DNA from: DATAPE01 sp034667525
Lineage (GTDB): Bacteria > Actinomycetota > CADDZG01 > WHSQ01
DNA length: 64,000 nucleotides
Reading direction: 5' to 3'
Assembly (NCBI GenBank): GCA_034667525.1
Contig: JAXDJO010000032.1
Coordinates: 1 to 64,000, forward strand
In this document: piece after piece, positions 15,769 to 24,733 of the stretch
Layout: each line of letters starts with the position of its first letter
How positions within the stretch are numbered: position 1 is the first letter of the stretch
The notes under the pieces: generated by a model
What the model was told of the DNA's origin: nothing
What the model saw: the letters and a program-made list of their open reading frames with translations, nothing else
The model's database searches: none
Made by a program: the position numbers and the translations under genes

Positions 15769-17634
15769 GTGAAACGTAAGATCTTGATTGCCCTCGGTGT
15801 AGTGGTTGGATTGCTGGTCGTCCTGACCATCTACGTGATCACGACGGTGGGCCCCCAGATCTCACAGGCTCGATCGATCCTGTCCGTTGATGTAACAAAG
15901 CTCGATTCCACAGACATCTCCAGGGCGGAGCAACATCTCCAGTCCGCCCACAACGTTCTTCACGGGGTGCCGGCCAGCATCCTCGGAGCAGTGCCCATAG
16001 AGAGACAGAACCTCAACGCCGTTCGGGTAGGGGTAGATGAGACTTTGCCCTTGCTCTCCTCCGCGCGCGCCTTGCGAGAGCGACTCAGTCTCCTTCAGCG
16101 AACCGGAGTGGTTCACGCGGGCCGTGTGTCTCTCTCCGCGATCCGAGGACTACACGGTCTTTTGGCAAGGACGGAAAGTTCCGTCACTTCCCTTGTTGAC
16201 ACACTTCGCCGCGACAGGAGCGGTTGGCTGGTGCCGACCGTCTGGAATGGTCTGAACGAGATCCTGTACCGAGCGAAGCAGCTTCACACCACCACTGCGA
16301 ACGGCACAGACCTTGCAGGAGTGGCAGCAAACATGCTGGGAGCAACCGGACCGCGCAGGTACCTCGTCCTTCTGGTCAATAACGCCGAGATCCGGCCCAG
16401 CGGAGGGATCGTCTCCGGGATCGGCCTTCTCACCATCAACAACGGACGCTTCAAGTTGGGGGCCTTCCACTACTACACCGACCTCGCCACCCCCCCTTAC
16501 CAGCGGGTTGCAGCGCCCGCCGATTTCAAGCGGCGATACGGCCGGTTCAAGGCTGATACCACCCGATGGGTGAACGTAACGTTGTCTCCGGACACGCAGG
16601 AAGTAGCAACCGTTGCATCCAGGCTGTACAAGGTCACCGCGGGGAAAGCCACGGACGGAGCCATCATCGTCGATCCCAGGGGGATCGCGTCCTTGCTTCC
16701 TCCCACCACACGGGTGCGAGTACCGGGTACGCACACGACGCTGACTCCCGGCGACCTGCCCAAGTACGTCTATTCCAAGGCCTACGCGCAGTTGGGGGGT
16801 GGGACCTCCGTGCGGCACGGCGCGCTCATCGCGCTTGGCCAAGCAGCGTTCAAGAGTCTGCTATCCACCAGCTTCGGCAGCAAGAAAGAGCTTGCCGCTG
16901 CGGCATCTTCGGTGGCGGGCGGCCACGTCCGGTTCGTTTCATTCCAACCCCGGGAAGAGGAGGCTCTGCGCCGTGCAGGTGTCACCGGGGCATTGCGTTC
17001 GAGCACGGGGGATCGGCTGTTCATCACGCAGACCAACTTCAACGGCACCAAGCTCGACTTCTGGACCCACCAGACGGTAGGGCACACCTGCGATGTCAGA
17101 GGCGATGGTTCTGCGCTGTGTCAGACGACGCTTACGCTCAAGAATCAGGTCCCGCCCGGGCTCACGACCTACGTCGCAGGCGACCATCCCTACGGTCAGT
17201 TGCGGAACCTGATCGATCTCTACGTCCCTGCAGACGCGGTTCTTGAACGGGTGCTGTTGGATGGGAATGCCGCCTCCTTTTCCAAGCAACTGGAGAGCGG
17301 CTTGATCTCGGTGGGCGTCTTGGTGCGGGTGCTCCCTGGCGGAACAAGCAAGATCCTCGTCGACTACTCGTTGCCCCCTTCACAAGCTGGATACTCGCTG
17401 GCGATCACGCCTCAACCGATGACCCACGACTTGAGCCTCAACCTTGCCCTGCAGATCCCTTCGGGCTGGACGGTTTCCGCCACGGGCTCGAATGGCAAGC
17501 TCAGCGGACGCGTCTACCAAGAGTCCAAGGACGTGCGCCAGCCAGAGGTGCTGCTGGTACGGCCTCGTCCGGTGCGCGGGATCTCTGCGCTGTGGCAGAG
17601 GCTCGTGACCTTCTGGCACAGTCCGATCTTCTAG
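15769..17634 (+). CDS. DUF4012 protein, membrane-anchored
   Basis: This is a 621-residue protein with one N-terminal transmembrane helix (about residues 4-27) and a large extracytoplasmic part. The DUF4012 core is clear: GPRRYLVLLVNNAEIRPSGG, then GRFKLGAFHYYTDL and the PDTQEVATVASRLYKV region (about residues 195-290). DUF4012 proteins are often near exopolysaccharide or cell-envelope genes, but here the neighbours are DinB and tRNAs. The GTG start is leaderless-like. The biochemical role is unknown. Confidence 0.85.
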   Translation: MKRKILIALGVVVGLLVVLTIYVITTVGPQISQARSILSVDVTKLDSTDISRAEQHLQSAHNVLHGVPASILGAVPIERQNLNAVRVGVDETLPLLSSARALRERLSLLQRTGVVHAGRVSLSAIRGLHGLLARTESSVTSLVDTLRRDRSGWLVPTVWNGLNEILYRAKQLHTTTANGTDLAGVAANMLGATGPRRYLVLLVNNAEIRPSGGIVSGIGLLTINNGRFKLGAFHYYTDLATPPYQRVAAPADFKRRYGRFKADTTRWVNVTLSPDTQEVATVASRLYKVTAGKATDGAIIVDPRGIASLLPPTTRVRVPGTHTTLTPGDLPKYVYSKAYAQLGGGTSVRHGALIALGQAAFKSLLSTSFGSKKELAAAASSVAGGHVRFVSFQPREEEALRRAGVTGALRSSTGDRLFITQTNFNGTKLDFWTHQTVGHTCDVRGDGSALCQTTLTLKNQVPPGLTTYVAGDHPYGQLRNLIDLYVPADAVLERVLLDGNAASFSKQLESGLISVGVLVRVLPGGTSKILVDYSLPPSQAGYSLAITPQPMTHDLSLNLALQIPSGWTVSATGSNGKLSGRVYQESKDVRQPEVLLVRPRPVRGISALWQRLVTFWHSPIF

Positions 17635-17683
17635 AGAGGACGGCCGTTCCGGCTCTCGGTTGGGATAGCCTCTGACCTCGTCG

Positions 17684-17758
17684 GCCCCAGTGGAGCAGTT
17701 CGGAGTGCTCGTCACCCTGTCAAGGTGAAGGTCGCCGGTTCAAGTCCGGTCTGGGGCG
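17684..17758 (+). tRNA. tRNA-Asp (anticodon GTC)
   Basis: The acceptor GCCCCAG pairs with CTGGGGC (17751-17757). The anticodon stem TCACC/GGTGA holds the loop CTGTCAA with GTC. The T-arm has TTCAAGT, and discriminator G is at 17758. CCA is not encoded. Confidence 0.95.
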
Positions 17759-17770
17759 CTAGGTGAAGCT

Positions 17771-17794
17771 CTCCCGGGAGATAGCTACCGGGAG
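17771..17794 (+). repeat. Inverted repeat between tRNA-Asp and tRNA-Phe
   Basis: CTCCCGG (17771-17777) pairs with CCGGGAG (17788-17794) around a 10-nt loop. It could end tRNA-Asp transcription or guide processing of a joint transcript. Confidence 0.45.
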
Positions 17795-17802
17795 CATGGA
17801 TC

Positions 17803-17875
17803 GGCGAGGTAGCTCAGTTGGCAGAGCACGCGACTGAAAATCGCGGTGTCGGCAGTTCGATTCTGCCCCTCGCCA
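17803..17875 (+). tRNA. tRNA-Phe (anticodon GAA)
   Basis: The acceptor GGCGAGG pairs with CCTCGCC (17868-17874). The D-arm is GCTCAGTTGGCAGAGC. The anticodon loop CTGAAAA carries GAA, the T-arm is GGCAG-TTCGATT-CTGCC, and discriminator A is at 17875. CCA is not encoded. Confidence 0.95.
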
Positions 17876-17931
17876 CTAAGGGGACGAGACGCTCCCGCCG
17901 GCGGGGAGTCTGCCGGTATCTCGGGGCGAAT

Positions 17932-18153
17932 CTAAGAGGCGGAGTTGGCGAATCCGTCGTCGGACCCGGACATGCCGGCTCCATCCAGGAATTTGCGGAC
18001 CTCGTCCGCTCGATAGCGACGGTGGCCGCCCAAGGTGCGTATCGAAGACAGCTTCCCAGCTTTCGCCCAACGAGTCACGGTCTTGGGATCTACCCGGAAC
18101 AGCGCAGCTACCTCCGCCGGGGTCAGAAGCGCATCATCTCTCTGCGCCTTCAT
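17932..18153 (-). CDS. bldC: BldC-family MerR-like DNA-binding protein
   Basis: This is a 73-residue protein made almost entirely of a MerR-type winged helix-turn-helix: LLTPAEVAALFRVDPKTV, TRWAKAGKLSSIRTLGGH and RRYRADEVRKFL. It closely matches the Streptomyces developmental regulator BldC, which binds head-to-tail on AT-rich direct repeats. A GGAGG site sits 7 nt before the ATG. From memory, Streptomyces coelicolor also has bldC beside valine dehydrogenase with one hypothetical gene between, and that order is kept here. Its targets in this organism are unknown. Confidence 0.93.
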   Translation of the reverse strand: MKAQRDDALLTPAEVAALFRVDPKTVTRWAKAGKLSSIRTLGGHRRYRADEVRKFLDGAGMSGSDDGFANSAS

Positions 18154-18353
18154 GTTGTTGCCTCCGATATCTCGTTATGGGAGGAGCGTGTTATCTGAGC
18201 CGCAGGGCCCATTGGCTCCAGTCCCTTGCTATCTGCCAAATTATGGATGACTTCCCACCGTAAGTGAATGACTACTCTGAGGGGTATTTACCGTTTTTTC
18301 AGGCTAGGTCCGAATAGTACGCTGCGCAATCAGAACAAGCAACCCAGACGCGC
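18154..18353. other. Intergenic region upstream of bldC
   Basis: This 200-bp gap is more AT-rich than its surroundings, with a run of six T at 18294-18299. It must hold the bldC promoter. On the minus strand AGTCATTCAC and AAGTCATCCA form an imperfect direct repeat about 20 nt apart, which is notable because BldC family proteins bind direct repeats. I see no gene in it. Confidence 0.35.
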
Positions 18354-19160
18354 TCAGTTCAGGATCTCGAGTGATCTGACCTCGGACCAACGTTCCGAGA
18401 GCGTGGCGAAGATCCGACCTGCCCGTGATTGATCTCCCTCTTCGAGAGCCAGCAAACATTGCCCCAGCTCCGCGGCCGAGCGGTCTTCCAAGAGTTCCTC
18501 ATCTTCGAACATGCGAGCAACGCTTCCGTAATCCAGCTCGACCAAGCCATCGTCAGAAAAAACGGAGAGCCAGTCCAGGAGCTCTCTTACGGCATCGACA
18601 ACGCCTTCGTCGATATCGGATCCCTCCAACGTCTGAAGCGTACGGTCGAGTCTGGTCCTCGCCTCATGAGTGCTCGTTTCGTATCTCAGGCGCAAACCAC
18701 CTTTGTCCTCGACGATGATCCGGTCGGTATCTTCAAACGCGCCGAACCAGCGCAGCGGAACGTGCCAGTTCGCATGAATGATGTGCGAGCGCATGCCGGG
18801 GGCCCGCTCATCCATCGCGGCTAGCTCCCTAGCGGCTTGTTGTGCCTCCATGTCCGGTACGAAAGCATCGGCCACCTCGTCGGGAACGGCGTTGCGGAAC
18901 GCAAGCAAACCCGTGAGCATCCTCAGTCTCGTGCGCCACGGGCACACCAGCACCCGCCCATCGATATGGCGTACAAAGGCGCGCTCATCCAACGCAGAAG
19001 AAGCCTCCCCTGAGGGGAGTGCGGCGGTGATGAGCCACTTGCGCGACACCAGCAGATCCACAGCGTCATCCTCAATCGACTGGGCTTCCCACCGGTATCT
19101 TTCGGTCGCGGGAAACGAATCAAGTGGTTCATACACGCGCAGGTAGGCCGTTCTGATCAT
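18354..19160 (-). CDS. Conserved actinobacterial hypothetical protein between bldC and leucine/valine dehydrogenase
   Basis: This is a 268-residue soluble protein with no named domain that I can recognise. It starts MIRTAYLRVYEPLDSFP and contains ANWHVPLRWFGAFEDTDR near the middle. The ATG at 19160 is chosen over a GTG 42 nt upstream because a TAGCAT box lies exactly 8 nt before it. The conserved position suggests a role tied to BldC or branched-chain catabolism, which is inference. Confidence 0.75.
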   Translation of the reverse strand: MIRTAYLRVYEPLDSFPATERYRWEAQSIEDDAVDLLVSRKWLITAALPSGEASSALDERAFVRHIDGRVLVCPWRTRLRMLTGLLAFRNAVPDEVADAFVPDMEAQQAARELAAMDERAPGMRSHIIHANWHVPLRWFGAFEDTDRIIVEDKGGLRLRYETSTHEARTRLDRTLQTLEGSDIDEGVVDAVRELLDWLSVFSDDGLVELDYGSVARMFEDEELLEDRSAAELGQCLLALEEGDQSRAGRIFATLSERWSEVRSLEILN

Positions 19161-19168
19161 CTCTCCGG

Positions 19169-19174
19169 ATGCTA
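19169..19174 (-). promoter_or_regulatory. -10 box TAGCAT, leaderless promoter of the conserved hypothetical gene
   Basis: On the minus strand TAGCAT is followed by 8 nt (CCGGAGAG) and ATG at 19160. The GGAG inside the spacer is too close to the ATG to be a normal ribosome site. Confidence 0.45.
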
Positions 19175-19288
19175 ACCACCTCAGAGTGAATCCCCAGGTC
19201 ACGGGCGTGTTCTGTTGGACATCAGCGGGGGTAGCATTTGCACGATCAGACGCAACAGCGCCTCTCCCAAGGGGGATCGTCGACCGAC

Positions 19289-20380
19289 ATGAGTGTTTTC
19301 GAGCACATCAACGGAGACGGATACGAGCAAATCGTTTTCTGCTCCGATGATCAATCTGGGCTGAGAGCGATCATCGCCATCCATTCGACCGCACTGGGTC
19401 CCGCCCTAGGCGGGACCCGTTTCTATCCCTACGACAATGAAGAGCAGGCACTCATCGACGTTCTGCGCTTGTCCAAGGGAATGACCTACAAGGCAGCGGC
19501 CGCCGGCCTGGACCTCGGAGGCGGCAAGGCCGTCATCATCGGAGACTCCAAAAGGATCAAGACCGAGGAGTTGCTGCGCGCCTATGGCCGGTTCATCGAG
19601 ACACTCGGGGGCAGGTACATCACTGCAGAGGATGTAGGGACGGCACTGGAGGACATGGATGTCGTTCGCCGCGAATCGAGATGGGTCACCGGTTGTTCCA
19701 ACACGTACGGAGGATCAGGGGATCCGTCACCGGTAACGGCGTGGGGGGTGCTGCAAGGCATCAAGGCCTGTCTTCTCGAGGTCACCGGATCCCCCACCGT
19801 GCAGGGGCGAACCGTGGCCATCCAGGGTGTCGGCAAAGTGGGCCATGCGCTGTGTGGGTATCTCTCCAAAGAGGGAGCGGAGGTCGTGATTGCCGATGTC
19901 GATGTCGACAATCTGGCACGCGCGGTGCGTGACTTCGGCGTCGAGACAACATCTCTCGACACCGTCCATGGCCTTGATGTCGACGTCTTCGCTCCCTGTG
20001 CGTTGGGAGGCGGGATCAACGACGACACGATCTCTGAATTCCGCTGCAAGATCATCGCAGGAGCCGCAAACAATCAGCTCGCCCGTCACGAGCACGGTGA
20101 GAAGCTCCGTGACCTTGGCATCCTCTACGCGCCCGACTTTGTCATCAACGCCGGTGGCCTCATGAACGTCGAGGACGAGCTACGCGGCTACGACCGCGAA
20201 CGCGCCATGAAACGGGTCGAAGGCATCTACAGGCAGCTGCAATACATCTTTACGATGGCGCGCGAGAAAGGCATCTCCACCGCTCAGGCGGCCACCGATT
20301 ACGCGGAGGAGCGCATCCGCAAGATCAGCCGGATCCGTCTGGTACGGGTCACGGAGTACGGCCCGCTGTCTGCGCACTAG
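19289..20380 (+). CDS. Leucine/valine dehydrogenase (Glu/Leu/Phe/Val dehydrogenase family)
   Basis: It catalyses NAD-dependent oxidative deamination of branched-chain amino acids to 2-keto acids. Substrate-site residues lie in GPALGGTRFYPY and LSKGMTYKAAAAGLDLGGGKAVI (catalytic Lys residues). The NAD-binding Rossmann segment is GRTVAIQGVGKVGHALCGYL. The ATG at 19289 (MSVFEHINGDGYEQIVF) matches the family start; a TTG 51 nt upstream is possible but adds non-conserved residues. A TAGCAT box at 19232-19237 could be its promoter. It is followed without a gap by the E1alpha gene, so deamination and decarboxylation are co-expressed. Confidence 0.92.
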   Translation: MSVFEHINGDGYEQIVFCSDDQSGLRAIIAIHSTALGPALGGTRFYPYDNEEQALIDVLRLSKGMTYKAAAAGLDLGGGKAVIIGDSKRIKTEELLRAYGRFIETLGGRYITAEDVGTALEDMDVVRRESRWVTGCSNTYGGSGDPSPVTAWGVLQGIKACLLEVTGSPTVQGRTVAIQGVGKVGHALCGYLSKEGAEVVIADVDVDNLARAVRDFGVETTSLDTVHGLDVDVFAPCALGGGINDDTISEFRCKIIAGAANNQLARHEHGEKLRDLGILYAPDFVINAGGLMNVEDELRGYDRERAMKRVEGIYRQLQYIFTMAREKGISTAQAATDYAEERIRKISRIRLVRVTEYGPLSAH

Positions 20381-21538
20381 ATGTCCGCTATCGAGCAGCG
20401 CATGATCCGCATCATCGGCGACGGAGCTGAGGTTCCCGATGCAGACGTGCCCGACGGTCTCAGCGAGAAAAACCTCGTCGAGCTGTTTCGATGGTTAGTT
20501 CTGCTCCGAACGTTCGATCTGCGCGCGGTTGCTCTGCAGCGGCAAGGAAGGATCGGAACGTACGCTCTGTACTGGGGCGAGGAAGCGACCCAGGCGGGGG
20601 CGTTGTACGCGTGCGAAGACGCGGATTGGGTGTTTCCTTCCTATCGTCAGAACGCTATCGGGATCCTCCGGGGAGTCCCCGCCGCAACGATCCTTTCGTG
20701 GTGGCGAGGCTACGGCGGCGAGTACGGCTTCTACAACCCGAGGGAGCATCGGGTAGCTCCGATCTGCGTACCCATCGCTACCCACCTGCCTCACGCCGTC
20801 GGCTTGGCGTGGGCCGCAAAGATCCGCCACGATGGCATCGCGTCCCTCTCCTGGTTCGGTGATGGAGCCACGTCAGAGGGTGATTTCCACGAGGCGATGA
20901 ATTTCGCCAGCGTCTTGAAGGTGCCGACCGTATTCTTCTGCGTCAACAATCAATGGGCCATCTCGACCCCGCTGCATAAGCAGATGGCAACCGAGACGGT
21001 GGCCGAAAAGGCAGCCGCTTACGCCATGCCCGGGGTTCGTGTCGATGGTTTCGACCCCATCGCCTGTTGGAAGGTGACTAAAGATGCCCTCGATCGCGCA
21101 CGCGGTGGCGAGGGACCGACATTGATAGAAGCCTTCTGCTACCGCATCATGGCGCACGGCACTGCCGACGACCCCCGTTTGTATCGAGACGAGGCTGAGT
21201 CGGCCAAGTGGAAGACCTTCGAGCCCCTGTTACGGATGTCGGCATTCCTGCACCGTCTTGGAGTTCTCGATGATGGCCAGGAGGAAGAGATTTACGCCGA
21301 GGCCAAGGCGGTGATGGCACAGGCGGTGTCGGAGATGGAGGCGATCGCACAACCGGACCAGAGCATCCTCTTCGATCACGTGTACACGAGCTCTTATCCG
21401 TGGACGTTCTCTGAGGGCTTGGAGGAGCTCCAGGAAGTCGAACGTCCACCAGCCGCCACGCCGTTGAGCCCCCAGCCTGCCTCAGGAGGGACCGGGGATC
21501 ATGATCTTCCGCCGCCTTCTGGCCGGGAAACAACGTGA
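20381..21538 (+). CDS. Branched-chain 2-oxoacid dehydrogenase E1 alpha subunit
   Basis: This is the thiamine-diphosphate-binding half of the E1 decarboxylase (385 residues). The TPP motif starts at GDG (160-162) in WFGDGATSEGDFHEAMNFAS and ends at NN (189-190). The upstream segment EEATQAGALYACEDADWVFPSYR is typical of the family. Its ATG directly follows the dehydrogenase stop, and its own stop overlaps the E1beta start (GTGA). The link to a branched-chain amino acid dehydrogenase favours branched-chain oxoacids over pyruvate as substrate, which is inference from context. The C-terminus has a Pro-rich tail. Confidence 0.9.
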   Translation: MSAIEQRMIRIIGDGAEVPDADVPDGLSEKNLVELFRWLVLLRTFDLRAVALQRQGRIGTYALYWGEEATQAGALYACEDADWVFPSYRQNAIGILRGVPAATILSWWRGYGGEYGFYNPREHRVAPICVPIATHLPHAVGLAWAAKIRHDGIASLSWFGDGATSEGDFHEAMNFASVLKVPTVFFCVNNQWAISTPLHKQMATETVAEKAAAYAMPGVRVDGFDPIACWKVTKDALDRARGGEGPTLIEAFCYRIMAHGTADDPRLYRDEAESAKWKTFEPLLRMSAFLHRLGVLDDGQEEEIYAEAKAVMAQAVSEMEAIAQPDQSILFDHVYTSSYPWTFSEGLEELQEVERPPAATPLSPQPASGGTGDHDLPPPSGRETT

Positions 21539-22545
21539 CCGGACTGACCATGGTAGAGGCGCTCAATCTCGCCCTCCGGCAAGCGATGGCCAATGACGAT
21601 CGCGTATTGGTGTTGGGCGAGGACGTGGCTCAGACCGGAGGGGTTTTCCGAGTCACCGCCGGGCTGCTCGAGCAGTTCGGTGAGGAGCGAGTGGTCGACA
21701 CACCCCTTGCGGAGGCGGGCATCGTCGGGGCAGCTATCGGCATGGCCGTTTACGGATTGCTCCCCGTGGTCGAGATCCAGTTCGACGTTTTCGTGTATCC
21801 GGGATTCGAGCAGATCGTGGTCCACGCGGCGCGCTACGCGTGGAGAACCAAAGGTGAGGTGCCGGCGTCGATCGTCGTTCGTATCCCCTTCGGCGGAGGC
21901 GTTCGCGCCCCCGAACTGCATTCCGATTCGCCCGAAGCCCTGTTCGCACACGTTCCCGGATTGAAGGTCGTATGCCCGACGACCCCGCGTGACGCGCGCG
22001 ACATGATGCTGGCGGCTATCGAGGATCCCGACCCGGTTGTGTTCATGGAGCCAAAACGCATCTACCGGGCGGGGCGGCAAGACGTACCCGAACAGCTCCC
22101 GTTCGAGTTCAGCAACGGTCATGAGAAGCGGAATCAACTCTTATCTACAGCCCGGGTGGCGCGCGAGGGCACGGACCTCGCAATGATCACTTACGGGCCC
22201 GCGCTTCCGCTTTGCATGCAAGCTGCCGACCGTATGGCCAACGAGCATCACGTCGATTGTCAGGTTCTCGACTTGCGCTCGCTCTATCCCCTGGACGTGG
22301 ACGCGATCATAAGTAGCGCCTCGCGGTGCCACAGAGCTCTGATCGTCCACGAAGCGCCGCGGATGGCCGGGATCGGAGCCGAGGTCTCCAGCCTGATACA
22401 CGAACGGACGATGCTGGAACTGGAAGCGCCAGCGCTGAGGGTGACGGGCTTCGATGTTCCCTTCCCGCAGTTCGCCAACGAAGATGATTACCTCCCGTCG
22501 GTAGATCGCATCCTCGCGGGAGCACTCAAGGTCCTCCACTACTGA
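21535..22545 (+). CDS. Branched-chain 2-oxoacid dehydrogenase E1 beta subunit
   Basis: This is a 336-residue partner of E1 alpha forming the decarboxylase heterotetramer. Features are VLVLGEDVAQTGGVFRVTAGL, the active-site region ERVVDTPLAEAGIVGAAIGMA and EIQFDVFVYPGFEQIV, and the C-terminal transketolase domain with LYPLDVDAI and VHEAPRMAGIGAEV. The GTG start overlaps the E1alpha stop by 4 nt. It is followed 13 nt later by the E2 gene. The family is certain; substrate preference is inferred from the operon. Confidence 0.91.
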   Translation: MTGLTMVEALNLALRQAMANDDRVLVLGEDVAQTGGVFRVTAGLLEQFGEERVVDTPLAEAGIVGAAIGMAVYGLLPVVEIQFDVFVYPGFEQIVVHAARYAWRTKGEVPASIVVRIPFGGGVRAPELHSDSPEALFAHVPGLKVVCPTTPRDARDMMLAAIEDPDPVVFMEPKRIYRAGRQDVPEQLPFEFSNGHEKRNQLLSTARVAREGTDLAMITYGPALPLCMQAADRMANEHHVDCQVLDLRSLYPLDVDAIISSASRCHRALIVHEAPRMAGIGAEVSSLIHERTMLELEAPALRVTGFDVPFPQFANEDDYLPSVDRILAGALKVLHY

Positions 22546-22558
22546 TGGCTGCTGGCTG

Positions 22559-23776
22559 ATGGCCGACTTTGCTCTTCCCGACCTTGGTGAAGGTGTCGCC
22601 GAGGCAGAGATAGATCGCTGGCTCGTGCAAGAGGGTCAACAGGTCGGCGAAGACGACCCGCTCGTAGAGGTGATCACCGATAAGGCAACCGCCGAGATCC
22701 CCTCGCCGTTCGCCGGAGTAGTGACTCGCATCCACGTACAGAGCGGAGAGGTGGTTCCGGTGGGGACGGTCCTCGTCACGATCGGAGATGAGGTCGAGGC
22801 CGATGCAGGCGAGCCGGGTGCGGCCCACGGGCGGCCGGCAGATCGCTCGCCGCGGGCGCAGACCGCTAGGGGCGAACAGATCGCGTCGTCAGGTGATGGA
22901 GGCAAGGCGATGCCACCGATCCGCAGATTGGCCCGGGAGCTGGGGGTGGATATCGGCAACCTCCGGGGCTCCGGACCGAAGGGACGGATCGTGCGAGAGG
23001 ACGTTGAAGCGGCCGCCGGAGAGTCTCCTCCTGAAGAGAGTCCGACGGGATCAGTTAAGCCCGGAAAGACCGCACGCGGGGGTGGCCGGCGCGAGCCGTT
23101 CCGCGGAGTGCGGCGAAAGATCGCCGAGCGGATGCAGCAGGCCCACCTAACGATTCCTCCGGTCACCCACGTTGAGGAATGCGACGTCACCGAGCTCGAC
23201 GCGACCCGTCGTCTCGCTAACGAGAGGGCGCCCGATGAGGTTCGCTTGACCTACCTGCCCTTCATCGTGAAGGCGGTGGTCCAGGGGCTTAAAGATCATC
23301 CCGCCCTGAACGCATCGCTCGACGAGGAGGCCGGTGAGATCTGTTATCACGACCATTACGACATCGGGATAGCGGTCGACACGCCGGCTGGCCTCGTGGT
23401 GCCGGTGATACAGGCGGCGGACGAGAAGCGGCTCCGGGCGATCGCTGCCGAGATCGAGCGGCTTTCAGGAGCCGCTCGCAACGGCACCCTCACGAACCTC
23501 GATCTCGGCAACGGCACCTTCACGGTCACCAGCCCCGGGCCATTCGGAGGGCTGATGGCGACACCGATCGTCTTTCACCCTCAATCCGCGATCCTCGGTG
23601 TTCATCGCGCCACCGACCGCGCGGTAGTCCGCGACGGACAGATCGTGATCCGGAAGATGATGAACATGTCGGTCACCTTCGACCACCGGATCATGGACGG
23701 GATGGCGGCCGCGAAGTTCCTTCTCGACGTGGTCAAGCTGCTCGAGCATCCCGCAGTGCTGGCCCTGGAGGCGTGA
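22559..23776 (+). CDS. 2-oxoacid dehydrogenase E2, dihydrolipoamide acyltransferase
   Basis: This is the core acyltransferase (405 residues) of the complex. It has one N-terminal lipoyl domain with the lipoylated Lys42 in VEVITDKATAEI. A linker and an E3/E1-binding domain follow (MPPIRRLARELGVDIGNLRGSGPKGRI, about 117-145). The C-terminal catalytic domain carries the His/Asp motif TFDHRIMDGMAAAKFL. No E3 (lipoamide dehydrogenase) gene is in the window, so the complex must borrow one from elsewhere. It is the last gene of the rightward operon. Confidence 0.92.
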   Translation: MADFALPDLGEGVAEAEIDRWLVQEGQQVGEDDPLVEVITDKATAEIPSPFAGVVTRIHVQSGEVVPVGTVLVTIGDEVEADAGEPGAAHGRPADRSPRAQTARGEQIASSGDGGKAMPPIRRLARELGVDIGNLRGSGPKGRIVREDVEAAAGESPPEESPTGSVKPGKTARGGGRREPFRGVRRKIAERMQQAHLTIPPVTHVEECDVTELDATRRLANERAPDEVRLTYLPFIVKAVVQGLKDHPALNASLDEEAGEICYHDHYDIGIAVDTPAGLVVPVIQAADEKRLRAIAAEIERLSGAARNGTLTNLDLGNGTFTVTSPGPFGGLMATPIVFHPQSAILGVHRATDRAVVRDGQIVIRKMMNMSVTFDHRIMDGMAAAKFLLDVVKLLEHPAVLALEA

Positions 23777-23779
23777 TCC

Positions 23780-24721
23780 TCAGTAGGTACGGGGGCCGAT
23801 CGTGTTCCGAAGGATCCCGATCCTTTCGATCTCCAGCTCGACCACGTCCCCGGGATTCAGGTCGCGTCCAAGATCGAGCCCACAGCAACCCCCAGGGGTT
23901 CCCGAACCGTAGACGTCACCCGGAAAGATCTCCTCGTCCTGGGACACGTGGGCGATCATGTCGACCCATTTCCAGCGCGCCTTCGACGAGCGGCTGCGAC
24001 CCCACTCCTCGCCGTTGACCCGGCAGATCATCTCCAGGTCGGGCTGCGCGCCGATCTCGTCTGCGGTGACGATGCACGGCCCCAGAGCCGTAGCGAAATC
24101 CTTGCCTTTCGAAGGTCCCAGCCACGCAGTCATCTCCAGCGCCTGCACATCCCGCGCCGAGAAATCGTTGAGGATCGTAAAGCCGAACAGATGCAGCGGA
24201 GCATCGCCAACCGCCACGTCCTTGCCCCGGCGTCCAACGATCATCGCCAGCTCGAGCTCAAAATCGACCCGCTTCGAGTAGCTCGGCCAGGGACACATGG
24301 CATCCGGGCCGATGATGCTGCGGTGGTTGCCCTTGTAGTAGATGGGAGCCTTGTACCAATACTCGGGTACCTGCGACCTCCGGCGTTCGGCTCCGCGCAA
24401 CACGTGGTCTTCGAAGGCGAGGAAATCGCGAAGCGACGGCACGCTGTCGAGTGGAGAGAGCAACCGGCTACCGGGGGTCAGTGCGCCCGGCAACCCCTCC
24501 GCAAGGCGGGCCACGTCCTGCACGTTCACCCATGTCTCGATCCCGGCCTCGATCAACTTGAGGGGAGAGCTCAGCGTGTGGCGAAGCTCGTCGGTGGTTG
24601 GCGCGCCTTTCACCTGACTCCACGCCTCGATCAGGTCAACCGGGGGGTCCGATCCGAGCGCGACGGCAACGCAGGTCTTGCTCTCGGCGCCGCCCTTCGG
24701 CTGGTAGCGATACAGCCTCAC
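23780..24721 (-). CDS. Fumarylacetoacetate hydrolase family protein
   Basis: This is a 313-residue FAH-superfamily enzyme. Metal-site and fold motifs are PIYYKGNHRSIIGPDA, DFELELAMIVGRRGKDV and FTILNDFSARDVQALEM, with KGKDFATALGPCIVT. With HPPD and homogentisate dioxygenase just upstream it is the likely last step of tyrosine breakdown, cleaving fumarylacetoacetate or, if no isomerase exists, maleylacetoacetate. GTG start at 24721, 12 nt after hmgA. Substrate is inferred from context; some family members act on other diketo acids. Confidence 0.85.
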   Translation of the reverse strand: MRLYRYQPKGGAESKTCVAVALGSDPPVDLIEAWSQVKGAPTTDELRHTLSSPLKLIEAGIETWVNVQDVARLAEGLPGALTPGSRLLSPLDSVPSLRDFLAFEDHVLRGAERRRSQVPEYWYKAPIYYKGNHRSIIGPDAMCPWPSYSKRVDFELELAMIVGRRGKDVAVGDAPLHLFGFTILNDFSARDVQALEMTAWLGPSKGKDFATALGPCIVTADEIGAQPDLEMICRVNGEEWGRSRSSKARWKWVDMIAHVSQDEEIFPGDVYGSGTPGGCCGLDLGRDLNPGDVVELEIERIGILRNTIGPRTY

Positions 24722-24733
24722 CGCGACGGATAG

